A stretch of DNA of 39,476 nucleotides from positions 1 to 39,476 of the forward strand of contig NZ_JAAHTB010000040.1 in the NCBI RefSeq assembly GCF_010692745.1, written 5' to 3'. This document shows positions 23,961 through 31,967 of the stretch, piece after piece. Within the stretch, counting starts at the first letter, position 1; each line of letters starts with the position of its first letter. This stretch comes from Methylobacterium sp. BTF04. GTDB lineage: Bacteria; Pseudomonadota; Alphaproteobacteria; Rhizobiales; Beijerinckiaceae. The notes beneath the pieces were generated by a model, which did not search any database, was not told the origin of the DNA, and worked only from the letters and a program-made list of their open reading frames with translations. Position numbers and translations under genes: made by a program.

Positions 23961-24027
23961 CCTCATCCTGAGGTGCCGCGTCAGCGGCCTCGAAGGAGAT
24001 CTCCAGTGCGCTCTGCGAGGCCTGGAG
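23961..24027. repeat. Palindromic intergenic element
   Basis: The stretch starts CCTCATCCTGAGG (23961-23973), then GCCGC (23975-23979) pairs with GCGGC (23984-23988), then CTCGAAGGAG, then CTCCAG (24001-24006) opposite CTGGAG (24022-24027). Sequences beginning CCTCATCCTGAGGT and continuing CTCGAAGGAG are, from memory, dispersed many times in Methylobacterium and related genomes. Only one copy is in this window, so the repeat nature is inferred. Confidence 0.5.
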
Positions 24028-24135
24028 CGCGCCTCCTCAGCGTCCGCTGCGCGTAAAGATGCGGTGCGGGAATCGGGACCACTCCTCGGATCGGGCGGAA
24101 AGCGTATGACACGGCCGGTCAGGCTGGTTTCCTAG

Positions 24136-24185
24136 CCCTCCCGCCTGCTCCGCAGGTGCTCTCCTCCGCAGAGGGGGAGGGTTTT
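24136..24185 (+). terminator. Branched hairpin with T run immediately before murJ
   Basis: CCCTCCC (24136-24142) pairs with GGGAGGG (24175-24181), enclosing two smaller hairpins (CCTGC/GCAGG at 24144-24156 and CTCT/AGAG at 24159-24173), and TTTT follows at 24182-24185. It looks like an intrinsic terminator for sodB-side transcription, or an attenuator in the murJ leader because the start is only 21 bases away. Confidence 0.5.
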
Positions 24186-24206
24186 CGTCGCGCATGTCGA
24201 GTTCTT

Positions 24207-25736
24207 ATGATCCGCAGCATTCTCTCCGTCGGCGGCTGGACGCTGGTCTCGCGCGTCACCGGCTTTGCCCGCGATGTGGTGATGGCCGCGATCCTCGGGG
24301 CGGGGCCGGTGGCCGATGCCTTCGTCGTCGCCTTCCGCCTGCCCAACCATTTCCGCGCCATCTTCGGCGAGGGCGCGTTCAACACCGCCTTCGTGCCGAC
24401 CTATGCGAGCCTGTCCGAGGCCGCCGAGGCGGGCGCGGCGCGGCGTTTCTCCGACCGCATCTTCACCCTGATGCTGCTGGTGCAGATCGTCTTCCTGGCG
24501 CTTGCGATGCCGGCGATGCCCTGGGTGGTGAAGGCGCTGGCGCCGGGCTTCTCCGACGATCCGGAGCGCTTCGCGCTCGCCGTCTCGCTCACCCGGATCA
24601 CCTTCCCGTACCTGCTGTTCATGACGCTGGTGACGCTGTTCTCCGGCATCCTCAACGCGCATCGGCGCTTCGCCGTGGCGGCCGGCGCGCCGATCCTCCT
24701 CAACCTGTCGATGCTGGCGGCCCTGGCGCTGGCCTCCCTGTTCCCGAACGCGGCCTACGCCGCCGCCTGGGGCGTCTCGGTCTCGGGCGTGCTGCAATTC
24801 GCCCTGGTGTGGTGGGCGTGCCGGCGCGCCGGAATGGCGCCGTCCCTCACCGGCCCGACCCTGCGCGACCCCACCATGGTGCGGTTCTTCAAGGTGCTGG
24901 GACCGGCGGTGATCGGCTCGGCCGGTTTCCAGATCGCGGCGTTCGCCGACACCATCATCGCGAGCTTCCTGCCCATCGGCGCGGTCTCGGCGCTGTACTA
25001 CGCCGACCGCCTGTACCAGCTGCCCTTCGGCGTCATCGCCATCGCGGCCGGCACGGTGCTGCTGCCCGAGATGAGCCGGCGCATCGCCGGCGGGGACGTG
25101 GCCGGTGCCCATGCGGCGCAGAACCGGGCGGCGGGATTTTCGCTCGCCCTGTCGGCGCCGTTCACCATCGCCTTCCTGACGCTGCCCGGCCTGATCATGG
25201 TGGCGTTGTTCCAGCGCGGCGCCTTCGGGGCGGAGGATGCCGCCCGCGCGGCCTCGGTGCTCGCCGCCTACGGCCTGGCGCTCCCCGCCGTGGTGCTCCT
25301 GCGCAGCGCGCTCGCGAGCTTCTACGCCCGGCAGGACACGATGACCCCGCTCATCGCCTCGCTCTCGGCCATCGCGATCAATGTCGGCCTCAAGATCGTG
25401 CTCACCGGTCCCTACGGCGTCACCGGGCTCGCGCTCGCCACCGCCATCGGCCAATGGGTCAACCTCGCGATCCTGGTGGCGCTCGCCTGGCGGCGGGGCT
25501 GGATGGCGCCGGGCCGGACCCTCGGCATCACGGTCCTGGGCGTCGTCGTCGCCTGCCTCGGCCTGACCGCGACGGCGCTCTATGGTCTGTCCGTCGTCGA
25601 GGGCCTGGTTCCGGCCCTGCCGCATGGCCGCGAGATCGCAGTGCTGGCCGGTCTCGGCCTGATCGGAACGCTGGTCTACGCCGCCCTGCTGCTCGGGACG
25701 CTGCGGGCGTTCGGCCTGCGGCTCCGCCGCGCCTGA
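24207..25736 (+). CDS. murJ: Lipid II flippase MurJ
   Basis: A 509-residue MOP-family membrane protein with about 14 membrane helices. It has the family features VGGWTLVSRVTGFARDVVM at the start, NHFRAIFGEGAFNTAFVPTY with the essential Arg-rich cavity, and the ALYYADRLYQLPFGVIAIAAGTVLLP segment at about 263-289. It flips lipid II across the inner membrane for peptidoglycan synthesis. ATG 24207 begins the expected N-terminus; the in-frame upstream start at 24156 would add 17 residues that overlap the hairpin. Only a weak ribosome-binding site is visible. Convergent with the LysR gene, only six bases from stop to stop. Confidence 0.95.
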   Translation: MIRSILSVGGWTLVSRVTGFARDVVMAAILGAGPVADAFVVAFRLPNHFRAIFGEGAFNTAFVPTYASLSEAAEAGAARRFSDRIFTLMLLVQIVFLALAMPAMPWVVKALAPGFSDDPERFALAVSLTRITFPYLLFMTLVTLFSGILNAHRRFAVAAGAPILLNLSMLAALALASLFPNAAYAAAWGVSVSGVLQFALVWWACRRAGMAPSLTGPTLRDPTMVRFFKVLGPAVIGSAGFQIAAFADTIIASFLPIGAVSALYYADRLYQLPFGVIAIAAGTVLLPEMSRRIAGGDVAGAHAAQNRAAGFSLALSAPFTIAFLTLPGLIMVALFQRGAFGAEDAARAASVLAAYGLALPAVVLLRSALASFYARQDTMTPLIASLSAIAINVGLKIVLTGPYGVTGLALATAIGQWVNLAILVALAWRRGWMAPGRTLGITVLGVVVACLGLTATALYGLSVVEGLVPALPHGREIAVLAGLGLIGTLVYAALLLGTLRAFGLRLRRA

Positions 25737-25742
25737 GGGGCG

Positions 25743-26651
25743 TCAGGCCGGGTCCGCGCCGTAGCGCTGGTGCAGGCTGCTGGCGAAGCGATCGGCGAAT
25801 TTCGCCGTCGCCACCGGAAGGGTGCGTCCGCGCAACTGCCCGAGGATCAGCGTCATCGGAGCGAGGTCGCGCGCATCGATGGGGCGGTGGCGCAGGCGCG
25901 GATCGTCGGGAATGCCGCTCGGCACCTGCAGGCTGACCGCATCCTCCCGCAGGACGAGGTTGCGCAGGAATTCGAGCGAACTCGACTCGATGGTCGGGCG
26001 CAGAGGAGTGCCTTTCCGGGCGAGCGCATCGTCGAGGTGATGCCGGATGGCGAGGGATCGGTCCGGCAGCGCCATCGGGTGCACGAGGCAGTCGCGCAGG
26101 CGCACCGGGCCGGTCTCGCGCGCCAGCGGATGCTCGGCCCGCATCAGCGCGCACAGGGTCTGGTTGCAGGAGAACAGCACCTGCAGGTCGGCCGAGGGCG
26201 GTGGTTGCAGCACCAGGGCAAGGTCCGCCTCGAACTGCGTCAGCGCCGCCACCGCCTGGATGTGGTCGCGGACCTGTACCGTGAAAGTCACCTGCGGGAA
26301 CTGGGCCCGGTAGGCCTCGACCTCGTCGGGCACCACGTGATTGACGAAGGCCTGGCTACAGGCAAGTGCCACATGGCCGCGCCGCACCCCGGACAGGTCG
26401 GCGATCTGCGAGCGCACCCGCTCCAGATCCGAGAGCTGGTCGCGGATATGGCGCACCAGGAGCTCGCCCGCCGCGTTGAGGCGCATGCCCTGCGCCACCC
26501 GCTCGAAGATCGGCGTGCCGAGTTCGTATTCGAGATCCTGGATCTGTCGGGTGAGGGCGGAGGGCGTGATGTTCAGCCGCTCCGCCGCCCGGCGGATCGC
26601 GCCGTGGCGGGCCACCTCGGCGACATAGGTGAGGATGCGCAGGTGCTTCAT
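25743..26651 (-). CDS. LysR-family transcriptional regulator
   Basis: A 302-residue LysR-type regulator. The N-terminal helix-turn-helix occupies about 1-60 (AAERLNITPSALTRQIQDLE), and the rest is a periplasmic-binding-protein-like effector domain. It is divergent from the ABC importer gene at 26777 with a 125-base region between them that contains a TTGC-N7-GCAA site with the T-N11-A arrangement typical of LysR binding. It therefore probably controls the importer operon and its own gene. The effector is unknown and probably relates to the transported compound. Confidence 0.9.
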   Translation of the reverse strand: MKHLRILTYVAEVARHGAIRRAAERLNITPSALTRQIQDLEYELGTPIFERVAQGMRLNAAGELLVRHIRDQLSDLERVRSQIADLSGVRRGHVALACSQAFVNHVVPDEVEAYRAQFPQVTFTVQVRDHIQAVAALTQFEADLALVLQPPPSADLQVLFSCNQTLCALMRAEHPLARETGPVRLRDCLVHPMALPDRSLAIRHHLDDALARKGTPLRPTIESSSLEFLRNLVLREDAVSLQVPSGIPDDPRLRHRPIDARDLAPMTLILGQLRGRTLPVATAKFADRFASSLHQRYGADPA

Positions 26652-26679
26652 CGCGGCCTCTGGCTTCGCTGAATGGCTG

Positions 26680-26694
26680 TTGCCTGATTTGCAA
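26680..26694. promoter_or_regulatory. Candidate LysR operator
   Basis: TTGC (26680-26683), seven bases, then GCAA (26691-26694) form a dyad with the T-N11-A pattern (T26681, A26693). It lies 29 bases upstream of the LysR start and about 83 bases upstream of the importer start. It is the best LysR box in the divergent region. Confidence 0.5.
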
Positions 26695-26776
26695 CGGGCC
26701 AGTCAAGAAACAGCACTCGCACGCAACACCGACAGCACCTAGCCTGAAGCCTCATCAGATCCCGCGGAGCCGGCCC

Positions 26777-27724
26777 ATGATTCGTCGTCGTCACGTCCTG
26801 GCCGGCCTCGGCGCCGGTCTCCTCGCCGCTCCGTTCGCGGCGCGGGCGCAGGAGCCCACGGTGATCCGGATGGGCTCCTTGAAGCTCATCCACTCGATCG
26901 CACCGTATTTCTACGAGCAGTTCACCCCGGCCGGGTACACGGTCGAGGTGGTGCCGTTCGAGAGCCCCACCGAGTGCAAGAACGCCGTGGTGACGAAGTC
27001 GGTGGATTTCGGCACCTTCGGCATCGCGTCGGGCACCCTCGGGGCGGCGGCGGGCGAGCCCATCGTGGTCATCGCCTCCACCTGCAACCGCGGCATGGCG
27101 ATCATCGCCAAGACCGGCTCCGGCATCGCCACCGTCAAGGACCTCAAGGGCAAGCGCGTGGCGTTGTGGCCCGGCTCGACCCAGGAGGTCTTCGCCCTCG
27201 AGCGCATGCGCCAGGAGGGGTTCGGCGTGAAGGACATCACCCCGGTGCGGATCTCGTTCTCCGAGATGCACATCGCGCTCGCACGCGGCGACATCGACGC
27301 CTATGTCGGCGCCGAGCCGGCCCCCGGCGTCAGCCTGTCCACCGGCGTCGGCAGTCTCGTGGAATATCCCTACGGCACCGAGATGGGCGCGCTCAACATG
27401 GTGTTCGGGGCGCATCGCGATACCCTGGCCGAGAAGCCCGACCTCGTGCGCACCATGCTGGAGATCCACCGCAAGGGCACCGAGTTCGCGCAGAGCCACC
27501 GCGACGCCATGATCGCCATGGCGGTGGCCAAGCTCGGCCAGAAGCGCGAGGCCCTCGAACTGTCCGTGCCCAACGTCGAGTTGAAATGGAAGTTCGGCGA
27601 GACCGAGATCGCCCAGGCCAAGGTCTATGCCGACCGGATGCTGGCGTTGAAGCAGATCAAGCGCCTGCCCGACTTCTCCAGCTTCATCGACACCCGCTTC
27701 GTCGATGCGATGAGGGACGCGTGA
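26777..27724 (+). CDS. ABC importer substrate-binding protein, NMT1/THI5/SsuA-like
   Basis: A 315-residue exported binding protein with a twin-arginine-like signal (MIRRRHVLAGLGAGLLAAPFAARA, cleavage near 24). The fold features are VIRMGSLKLIHSIAPYFYEQ, the ECKNAVVTKSVDFGTFGIAS segment and DIDAYVGAEPAPGV, as in taurine/sulfonate/pyrimidine-precursor binding proteins. It should deliver a small organic molecule to the permease in the periplasm. The permease starts inside its stop region (GTG at 27721), so they are coupled. Substrate not readable. Confidence 0.9.
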   Translation: MIRRRHVLAGLGAGLLAAPFAARAQEPTVIRMGSLKLIHSIAPYFYEQFTPAGYTVEVVPFESPTECKNAVVTKSVDFGTFGIASGTLGAAAGEPIVVIASTCNRGMAIIAKTGSGIATVKDLKGKRVALWPGSTQEVFALERMRQEGFGVKDITPVRISFSEMHIALARGDIDAYVGAEPAPGVSLSTGVGSLVEYPYGTEMGALNMVFGAHRDTLAEKPDLVRTMLEIHRKGTEFAQSHRDAMIAMAVAKLGQKREALELSVPNVELKWKFGETEIAQAKVYADRMLALKQIKRLPDFSSFIDTRFVDAMRDA

Positions 27725-28575
27725 GCGCGGCCCCTCTGGCCGGTGCGACCGCGGCGACCGTCGCCACCGAGGCACCGCCCCGGGCGCCGTGGCGGCTCAC
27801 CCGCCTGCGCGAGGCGGCCCTGGCCGTGGCGATTCCGGTGGCGCTTGCCGTGGTGTGGCACCTCCTCACCGCCGGCAAGCCCTACAGCCTGATTCCGCCC
27901 CCGGCCGAGGTCTGGACCGCCCTGGTCGATCTGGCGGTGGGCGGCATCAACGACGACGCCTTCAGCGGAACCCTGCTCGTCCATCTCGGCGCCTCGCTCT
28001 CCCGGGTCTTCGGCGGGTTCGCGCTGGCGGTGATCCTCGCTGTGCCGCTCGGCCTCCTCATCGGCCGGGTGCCGCTGATGCGCCAGCTCCTCGATCCGAC
28101 CTTCCAGATCCTGCGGCCGGTGCCCGTCACCGCCTGGCTGCCCCTCGCCATGATCCTGTTCGGCCTGGGGCCGCGCTCGGCCTATTTCCTCGTCTTCCTC
28201 GGGGCGTTCTATCCGATCCTCGTCAACACCATCTTCGGGGTGCGGTCGGTGGAGCCGCGGCTGTTCGAGGCCGCCGCGATGCTCGGCTGCCGCGGCTCGG
28301 CCCAGTTCGCCCGTGTGGTGCTGCCGGCGGCCCTGCCGTCGATCTTCACCGGCCTGCGCCTCGGCCTCGGCTTTGCCTGGGTGGTGATCGTGGTCGGAGA
28401 GATGACCGGGGTGCAGACGGGCTTGGGCGCCATCATCATGGAGGCGCGCCAGCTCTCGCGCACCGAGATCGTCATCTGCGGCATGGTCGTGATCGGCATC
28501 GCCGGCTTCCTGTCGGACCGGGTCGTCATGCTGATCGGCCGCCGCCTCCTCGCCTGGAGCCCGTCCCATGGCTGA
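27721..28575 (+). CDS. ABC importer permease, SsuC/TauC-like
   Basis: A 284-residue inner-membrane permease with about six helices. The EAA-type cytoplasmic loop reads EAAAMLGCRGSAQFARVVLP at about 181-200, contacting the ATPase. A GTG at 27721 is used as start: it overlaps the binding-protein stop as GTGA and gives the expected cytoplasmic N-terminus; upstream frame sequence is a shadow of the binding-protein gene. The stop overlaps the ATPase start by eight bases. Confidence 0.9.
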   Translation: MSAAPLAGATAATVATEAPPRAPWRLTRLREAALAVAIPVALAVVWHLLTAGKPYSLIPPPAEVWTALVDLAVGGINDDAFSGTLLVHLGASLSRVFGGFALAVILAVPLGLLIGRVPLMRQLLDPTFQILRPVPVTAWLPLAMILFGLGPRSAYFLVFLGAFYPILVNTIFGVRSVEPRLFEAAAMLGCRGSAQFARVVLPAALPSIFTGLRLGLGFAWVVIVVGEMTGVQTGLGAIIMEARQLSRTEIVICGMVVIGIAGFLSDRVVMLIGRRLLAWSPSHG

Positions 28576-29347
28576 ACCGTCTCTGCCGATCCTCGACATC
28601 CGCAACGTCGCCAAGACCTTCACGGTCCAGGGCAGGACGATCACGGCGCTGAAGGGCGCCGATCTCGCCGTCCGGCGCGGCGAGTTCATCTGCCTGCTCG
28701 GCGCCTCGGGCTGCGGCAAGTCCACCTTGCTGCGCATCGTCGCCGGCTTCGAGGCGGCGACGTCGGGCGAGGCCCTGATGTGGGGCAACCCCATCGTCGG
28801 CCCCGATCCGTCGCGCGGCATGGTGTTTCAGGATTACGGCCTGTTTCCCTGGCTCACGGTGCGCGACAACATCGGCTTCGGCCCGAAATCGCGGGGCCGC
28901 CCGGCGCCCGAGATCCGCGATACGGTGGCGCGCTACATCGACCTCGTCGGCCTCGGCGCCTTCGCGGACGCGCACCCGCACCAATTGTCGGGCGGCATGA
29001 AGCAGCGGGTCGCCATCGCCCGGGTTCTCGCCAACGAGGCCGAGGTTGTGCTGATGGACGAGCCCTTCGGCGCGCTCGACGCCATGACCCGCGAGCGGCT
29101 GCAGGACGAACTGCTCGACCTGTGGAGCCGCACCGGGCTGACCGTCCTGTTCGTCACCCATGCCATCGAGGAGGCGATCTTCCTGGCCGACCGGGTGGTG
29201 GTGATGTCGCCGAGCCCCGGCCGCATCGACGCGGTCCACACCATCGATCTGGCCCGCCGCCGCGACGTGTCGAGCCCGGCCTTCAACGACGTGCGCCGGA
29301 TGCTCTCGGCCCAGCTTCACAGCCATCACGGCCGCGTCGCCGCATGA
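28568..29347 (+). CDS. ABC importer ATPase, SsuB/TauB-like
   Basis: A 259-residue ATPase with Walker A GASGCGKS (45-52), Q-loop in VFQDYGLFPWLT (about 86-97), signature LSGGMKQ (140-146), Walker B VLMDEP (161-166) and H-loop His at VTHAIEEA (about 197). It energises the importer. Its start overlaps the permease end and its stop overlaps the hydrolase start, so all four genes form one coupled operon. The D-loop (GALDA) and family sequence match the nitrate/sulfonate/taurine group. Confidence 0.93.
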   Translation: MAEPSLPILDIRNVAKTFTVQGRTITALKGADLAVRRGEFICLLGASGCGKSTLLRIVAGFEAATSGEALMWGNPIVGPDPSRGMVFQDYGLFPWLTVRDNIGFGPKSRGRPAPEIRDTVARYIDLVGLGAFADAHPHQLSGGMKQRVAIARVLANEAEVVLMDEPFGALDAMTRERLQDELLDLWSRTGLTVLFVTHAIEEAIFLADRVVVMSPSPGRIDAVHTIDLARRRDVSSPAFNDVRRMLSAQLHSHHGRVAA

Positions 29348-30189
29348 CGCTCCTGTGCGACGCCGCCGCGTGGCGCGGTCTCGACCGCGCCGCCCTGACG
29401 CGGGCCTACGACAATACCGGTGCGGTGGCCGACAGTGCCGAACGCCTCGCCGGCTGGCGTGCGCGCAGCGCAGCGTTGCGTGCGGCTAGACCCGAGACCC
29501 TCGATCTCGCCTATGGGCCGCGGCCGCGCAACCGCATCGATCGGTTCGCCTGCGGGGTGAAGGGGGCGCCGCTCCTCGCCTTCATCCATGGCGGCTACTG
29601 GCTGCGCAATGCCAAGGAGGATTTCGCCTGCATGGCGGAAGGCCCGCTGGCGCTCGGCCTCGACGTGGCGCTCATCGGCTACACCCTCGCGCCCGAGGCG
29701 CGCCTGACGCAGATCGCCCGGGAAATTCGCGCCGCACTCGGCACCTTGCGGGCCCATGATGCGGCGGCGGGCCTCGGCCGCCGGACCCTGGTGGTCTCGG
29801 GCTGGTCGGCCGGCGGCCATCTCGCCGCTTTGGCGAGCGGCTGGCCGGAGGTCGATGCGGGCCTTGCCATCAGCGGGATCTTCGATCTCGCCCCCGTCCG
29901 GGCCACTGCCCTCGACGACACGCTCCACCTGAGCGAGGACGAGGTCGCCTCGCTCTCGCCGATCCGCCATGTGGCCGAGAGTATCGTTCCGCTCGTGGTC
30001 GCCTACGGCGCCCGCGAACTTCCCGAGCTTCAGCGCCAATCGCGCGACTATCACGCGGTGCGCCTGTCGGCCGGCCGGCCGAGCCTGCCGATGGCGCTCG
30101 CGGACCACGACCATTTCTCGATTCTCGACGCGCTCATCGCGCCCGACGGGGCATTGGCCCGGGCCGCCGCGGACCTCGCCCGCGGCTGA
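29344..30189 (+). CDS. Alpha/beta hydrolase, kynurenine-formamidase-like
   Basis: A 281-residue hydrolase with the oxyanion motif HGGYW (82-86), nucleophile elbow GWSAGG with Ser155, and a candidate histidine at 255 or 257 (DHDHFS). The segment YGARELPELQRQSRDYHA (about 221-238) supplies a candidate acidic residue (Glu225). This matches arylformamidases, which cleave N-formylkynurenine, and related amidases or esterases. Co-translation with the importer suggests it acts on the imported compound; the true substrate is unknown. Expected cytoplasmic. Confidence 0.85.
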   Translation: MTLLCDAAAWRGLDRAALTRAYDNTGAVADSAERLAGWRARSAALRAARPETLDLAYGPRPRNRIDRFACGVKGAPLLAFIHGGYWLRNAKEDFACMAEGPLALGLDVALIGYTLAPEARLTQIAREIRAALGTLRAHDAAAGLGRRTLVVSGWSAGGHLAALASGWPEVDAGLAISGIFDLAPVRATALDDTLHLSEDEVASLSPIRHVAESIVPLVVAYGARELPELQRQSRDYHAVRLSAGRPSLPMALADHDHFSILDALIAPDGALARAAADLARG

Positions 30190-30202
30190 CCGAGCGCCGG
30201 CC

Positions 30203-31891
30203 TCAGGCCGCCCGGACGGTGGCTAGGAAGTGCGTGACCTGTGCGCCGAGGGTCTCTGAGTGCCGTGACAGTTCGGAGGCCGAGGCCAGCACGTGGGCGG
30301 CGGCAGCCCCGGTCTCCTCGGCGGCACTCGCGACGCCGGCGACGTTGGCGGTGACCTCGCCTGTGCCGATGGCGGCCTGAGCGACGTTGCGGACGATCTC
30401 CTGGGTCGCTGCGCCCTGCTGCTCCACGGCGGCCGCGATGGAGGTGGCGACGGCGTCGATCTCGCGGATGCGGGTGGAGATGCCGTTCACCGCCGTGACC
30501 GCGTGCTGGGTCGAGGCCTGGATGCGGCCGATCTGCCCGGTGATCTCCTCGGTGGCGCGCGCGGTCTGGTTGGCGAGTTCCTTCACTTCCGCGGCGACCA
30601 CGGCGAAGCCCCGGCCGGCCTCTCCGGCCCGTGCCGCCTCGATGGTGGCGTTGAGCGCCAGCAGATTGGTTTGCCCGGCGATGGTGGCGATCAGCGACAC
30701 CACGTCGCCGATTCGGCCGGCGGCCTCGGTGAGGTCGCGGACGAAGGTCGCGGTCTGGGCCGCCTCGGCGACGGCGGCCTGCGACAGGGTCGACGAGCCC
30801 TGCATCTGCCGCCCGATCTCCACCACCGACGACCCGAGCTCCTCGGCCGCGGCCGCCACCATGGTCACGTTCGTGGCTGCTTCCTCGGCTGCGGCCGCCA
30901 CGGTGGTCGATTGGGCGGCGGTCTCGCCGGCCGTGGCGCTCATGCTCGTCGCCGTCGCCTTGAGGTGCATCGCGGCGGTACCAACCTGGGAAACGATGCC
31001 CCCGACCGCAGTCTCGAACCGGTCGGCCATGTCCTGCATCGTCGCCCGGCGCTGCGCCTCGGCACCGGCGCGGGCAAGCGCCGTCTCGGCTTCCAGCGCG
31101 CGGGTCCGGACGATGTTGTCCCGGAAGACCTGGACCGACGCGGCCATTGCGCCGATCTCGTCGCCGCGTCCGATGCCCGGCACGACGAGGTCGGTGTCGC
31201 CCTGCGAGAGCGTGTGCATCGTCGCCGTCATCCGGCGCAGCGGGCGGCTCACGCCGACGATCAGGGCGAGTGCCGCACCGGCGGCCAGCACCGTCGCGAT
31301 GCCGACGAGGATCGTGGTGGAGACGAAGGCGGCGTTATAGGTCGCCTCGGCCTGCTCCCCGCTCGTATGGCTGGCGCGCTCCTCGCGGTCGACGAGCGTC
31401 TGCAACGCGCCCAGGACCGCGCTGATCCCGCTCGACATGGTGGTGTTGTAGATGCGCTGGGCCTCGGCCGCGTTGCCGGCCTGGGCCTGCGCCATGATCC
31501 CGTCCTGCAGCGCCGTGTAGGCGCCCCACTGCGTCTCGAACGCCGCATAGAGCGTGCGTTCCTCGGGCGAGTCGAGGCGCTGCGCATAGAAAGCCTGGAG
31601 GTCGCGCATCTCCTTCGACCGCTTGGCGAGGGTGGCCCCCACGTCGGCCCGGAGTGCGGGCGAATCCGCGGTGATGAGGCGTCCCCCGTTCACGCGCTGG
31701 CGCAGGACGAGGACCTGGATCTTGCCGAGTGTCTGAACATTGGGCAGCCGGTCTTCGCGCATGTCCCGCGCGACGGCGTTGACGGCGTGCAGTTGAAACA
31801 GCGATGTCGCCCCGAGGACGACCACGAGAAGGAAGATCAATCCGAAGCTGATGCAGAGCTTTGCGCGGATCGAAAGGTTCGTCAGGGACAT
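30203..31891 (-). CDS. Methyl-accepting chemotaxis protein
   Basis: A 562-residue chemoreceptor. The N-terminal helix (about 10-32) is followed by a four-helix-bundle sensor (4HB_MCP, about 35-185), a second membrane helix (about 190-215), a HAMP linker (about 215-270) and a methyl-accepting signalling domain. The conserved hairpin tip lies in TIAGQTNLLALNATIEAARA, near the middle of that domain. It senses a periplasmic signal and drives CheA/CheW; the ligand is unknown. No che gene is nearby. The gene is only 13 bases from the hydrolase stop, in convergent orientation. Confidence 0.95.
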   Translation of the reverse strand: MSLTNLSIRAKLCISFGLIFLLVVVLGATSLFQLHAVNAVARDMREDRLPNVQTLGKIQVLVLRQRVNGGRLITADSPALRADVGATLAKRSKEMRDLQAFYAQRLDSPEERTLYAAFETQWGAYTALQDGIMAQAQAGNAAEAQRIYNTTMSSGISAVLGALQTLVDREERASHTSGEQAEATYNAAFVSTTILVGIATVLAAGAALALIVGVSRPLRRMTATMHTLSQGDTDLVVPGIGRGDEIGAMAASVQVFRDNIVRTRALEAETALARAGAEAQRRATMQDMADRFETAVGGIVSQVGTAAMHLKATATSMSATAGETAAQSTTVAAAAEEAATNVTMVAAAAEELGSSVVEIGRQMQGSSTLSQAAVAEAAQTATFVRDLTEAAGRIGDVVSLIATIAGQTNLLALNATIEAARAGEAGRGFAVVAAEVKELANQTARATEEITGQIGRIQASTQHAVTAVNGISTRIREIDAVATSIAAAVEQQGAATQEIVRNVAQAAIGTGEVTANVAGVASAAEETGAAAAHVLASASELSRHSETLGAQVTHFLATVRAA

Positions 31892-31967
31892 GGATTCGTT
31901 CGCCGGCGGGGGATGTCCTGAAACCCTCGCCGCGTACCGTTAATTTTTGGCTGTGCTCTGACAAATG

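Larger units (their letters stand above)
23804..24206. other. 403-base gene-free region of palindromes before murJ
   Basis: No convincing gene is present. It holds a 12-bp GC-rich inverted repeat (23824-23849), a palindromic element resembling dispersed Rhizobiales intergenic repeats (23961-24027) and a branched hairpin ending in a T run (24136-24185), 21 bases before the murJ start. These are listed separately. A promoter for murJ must lie in or before this region but is not recognisable. Confidence 0.7.
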
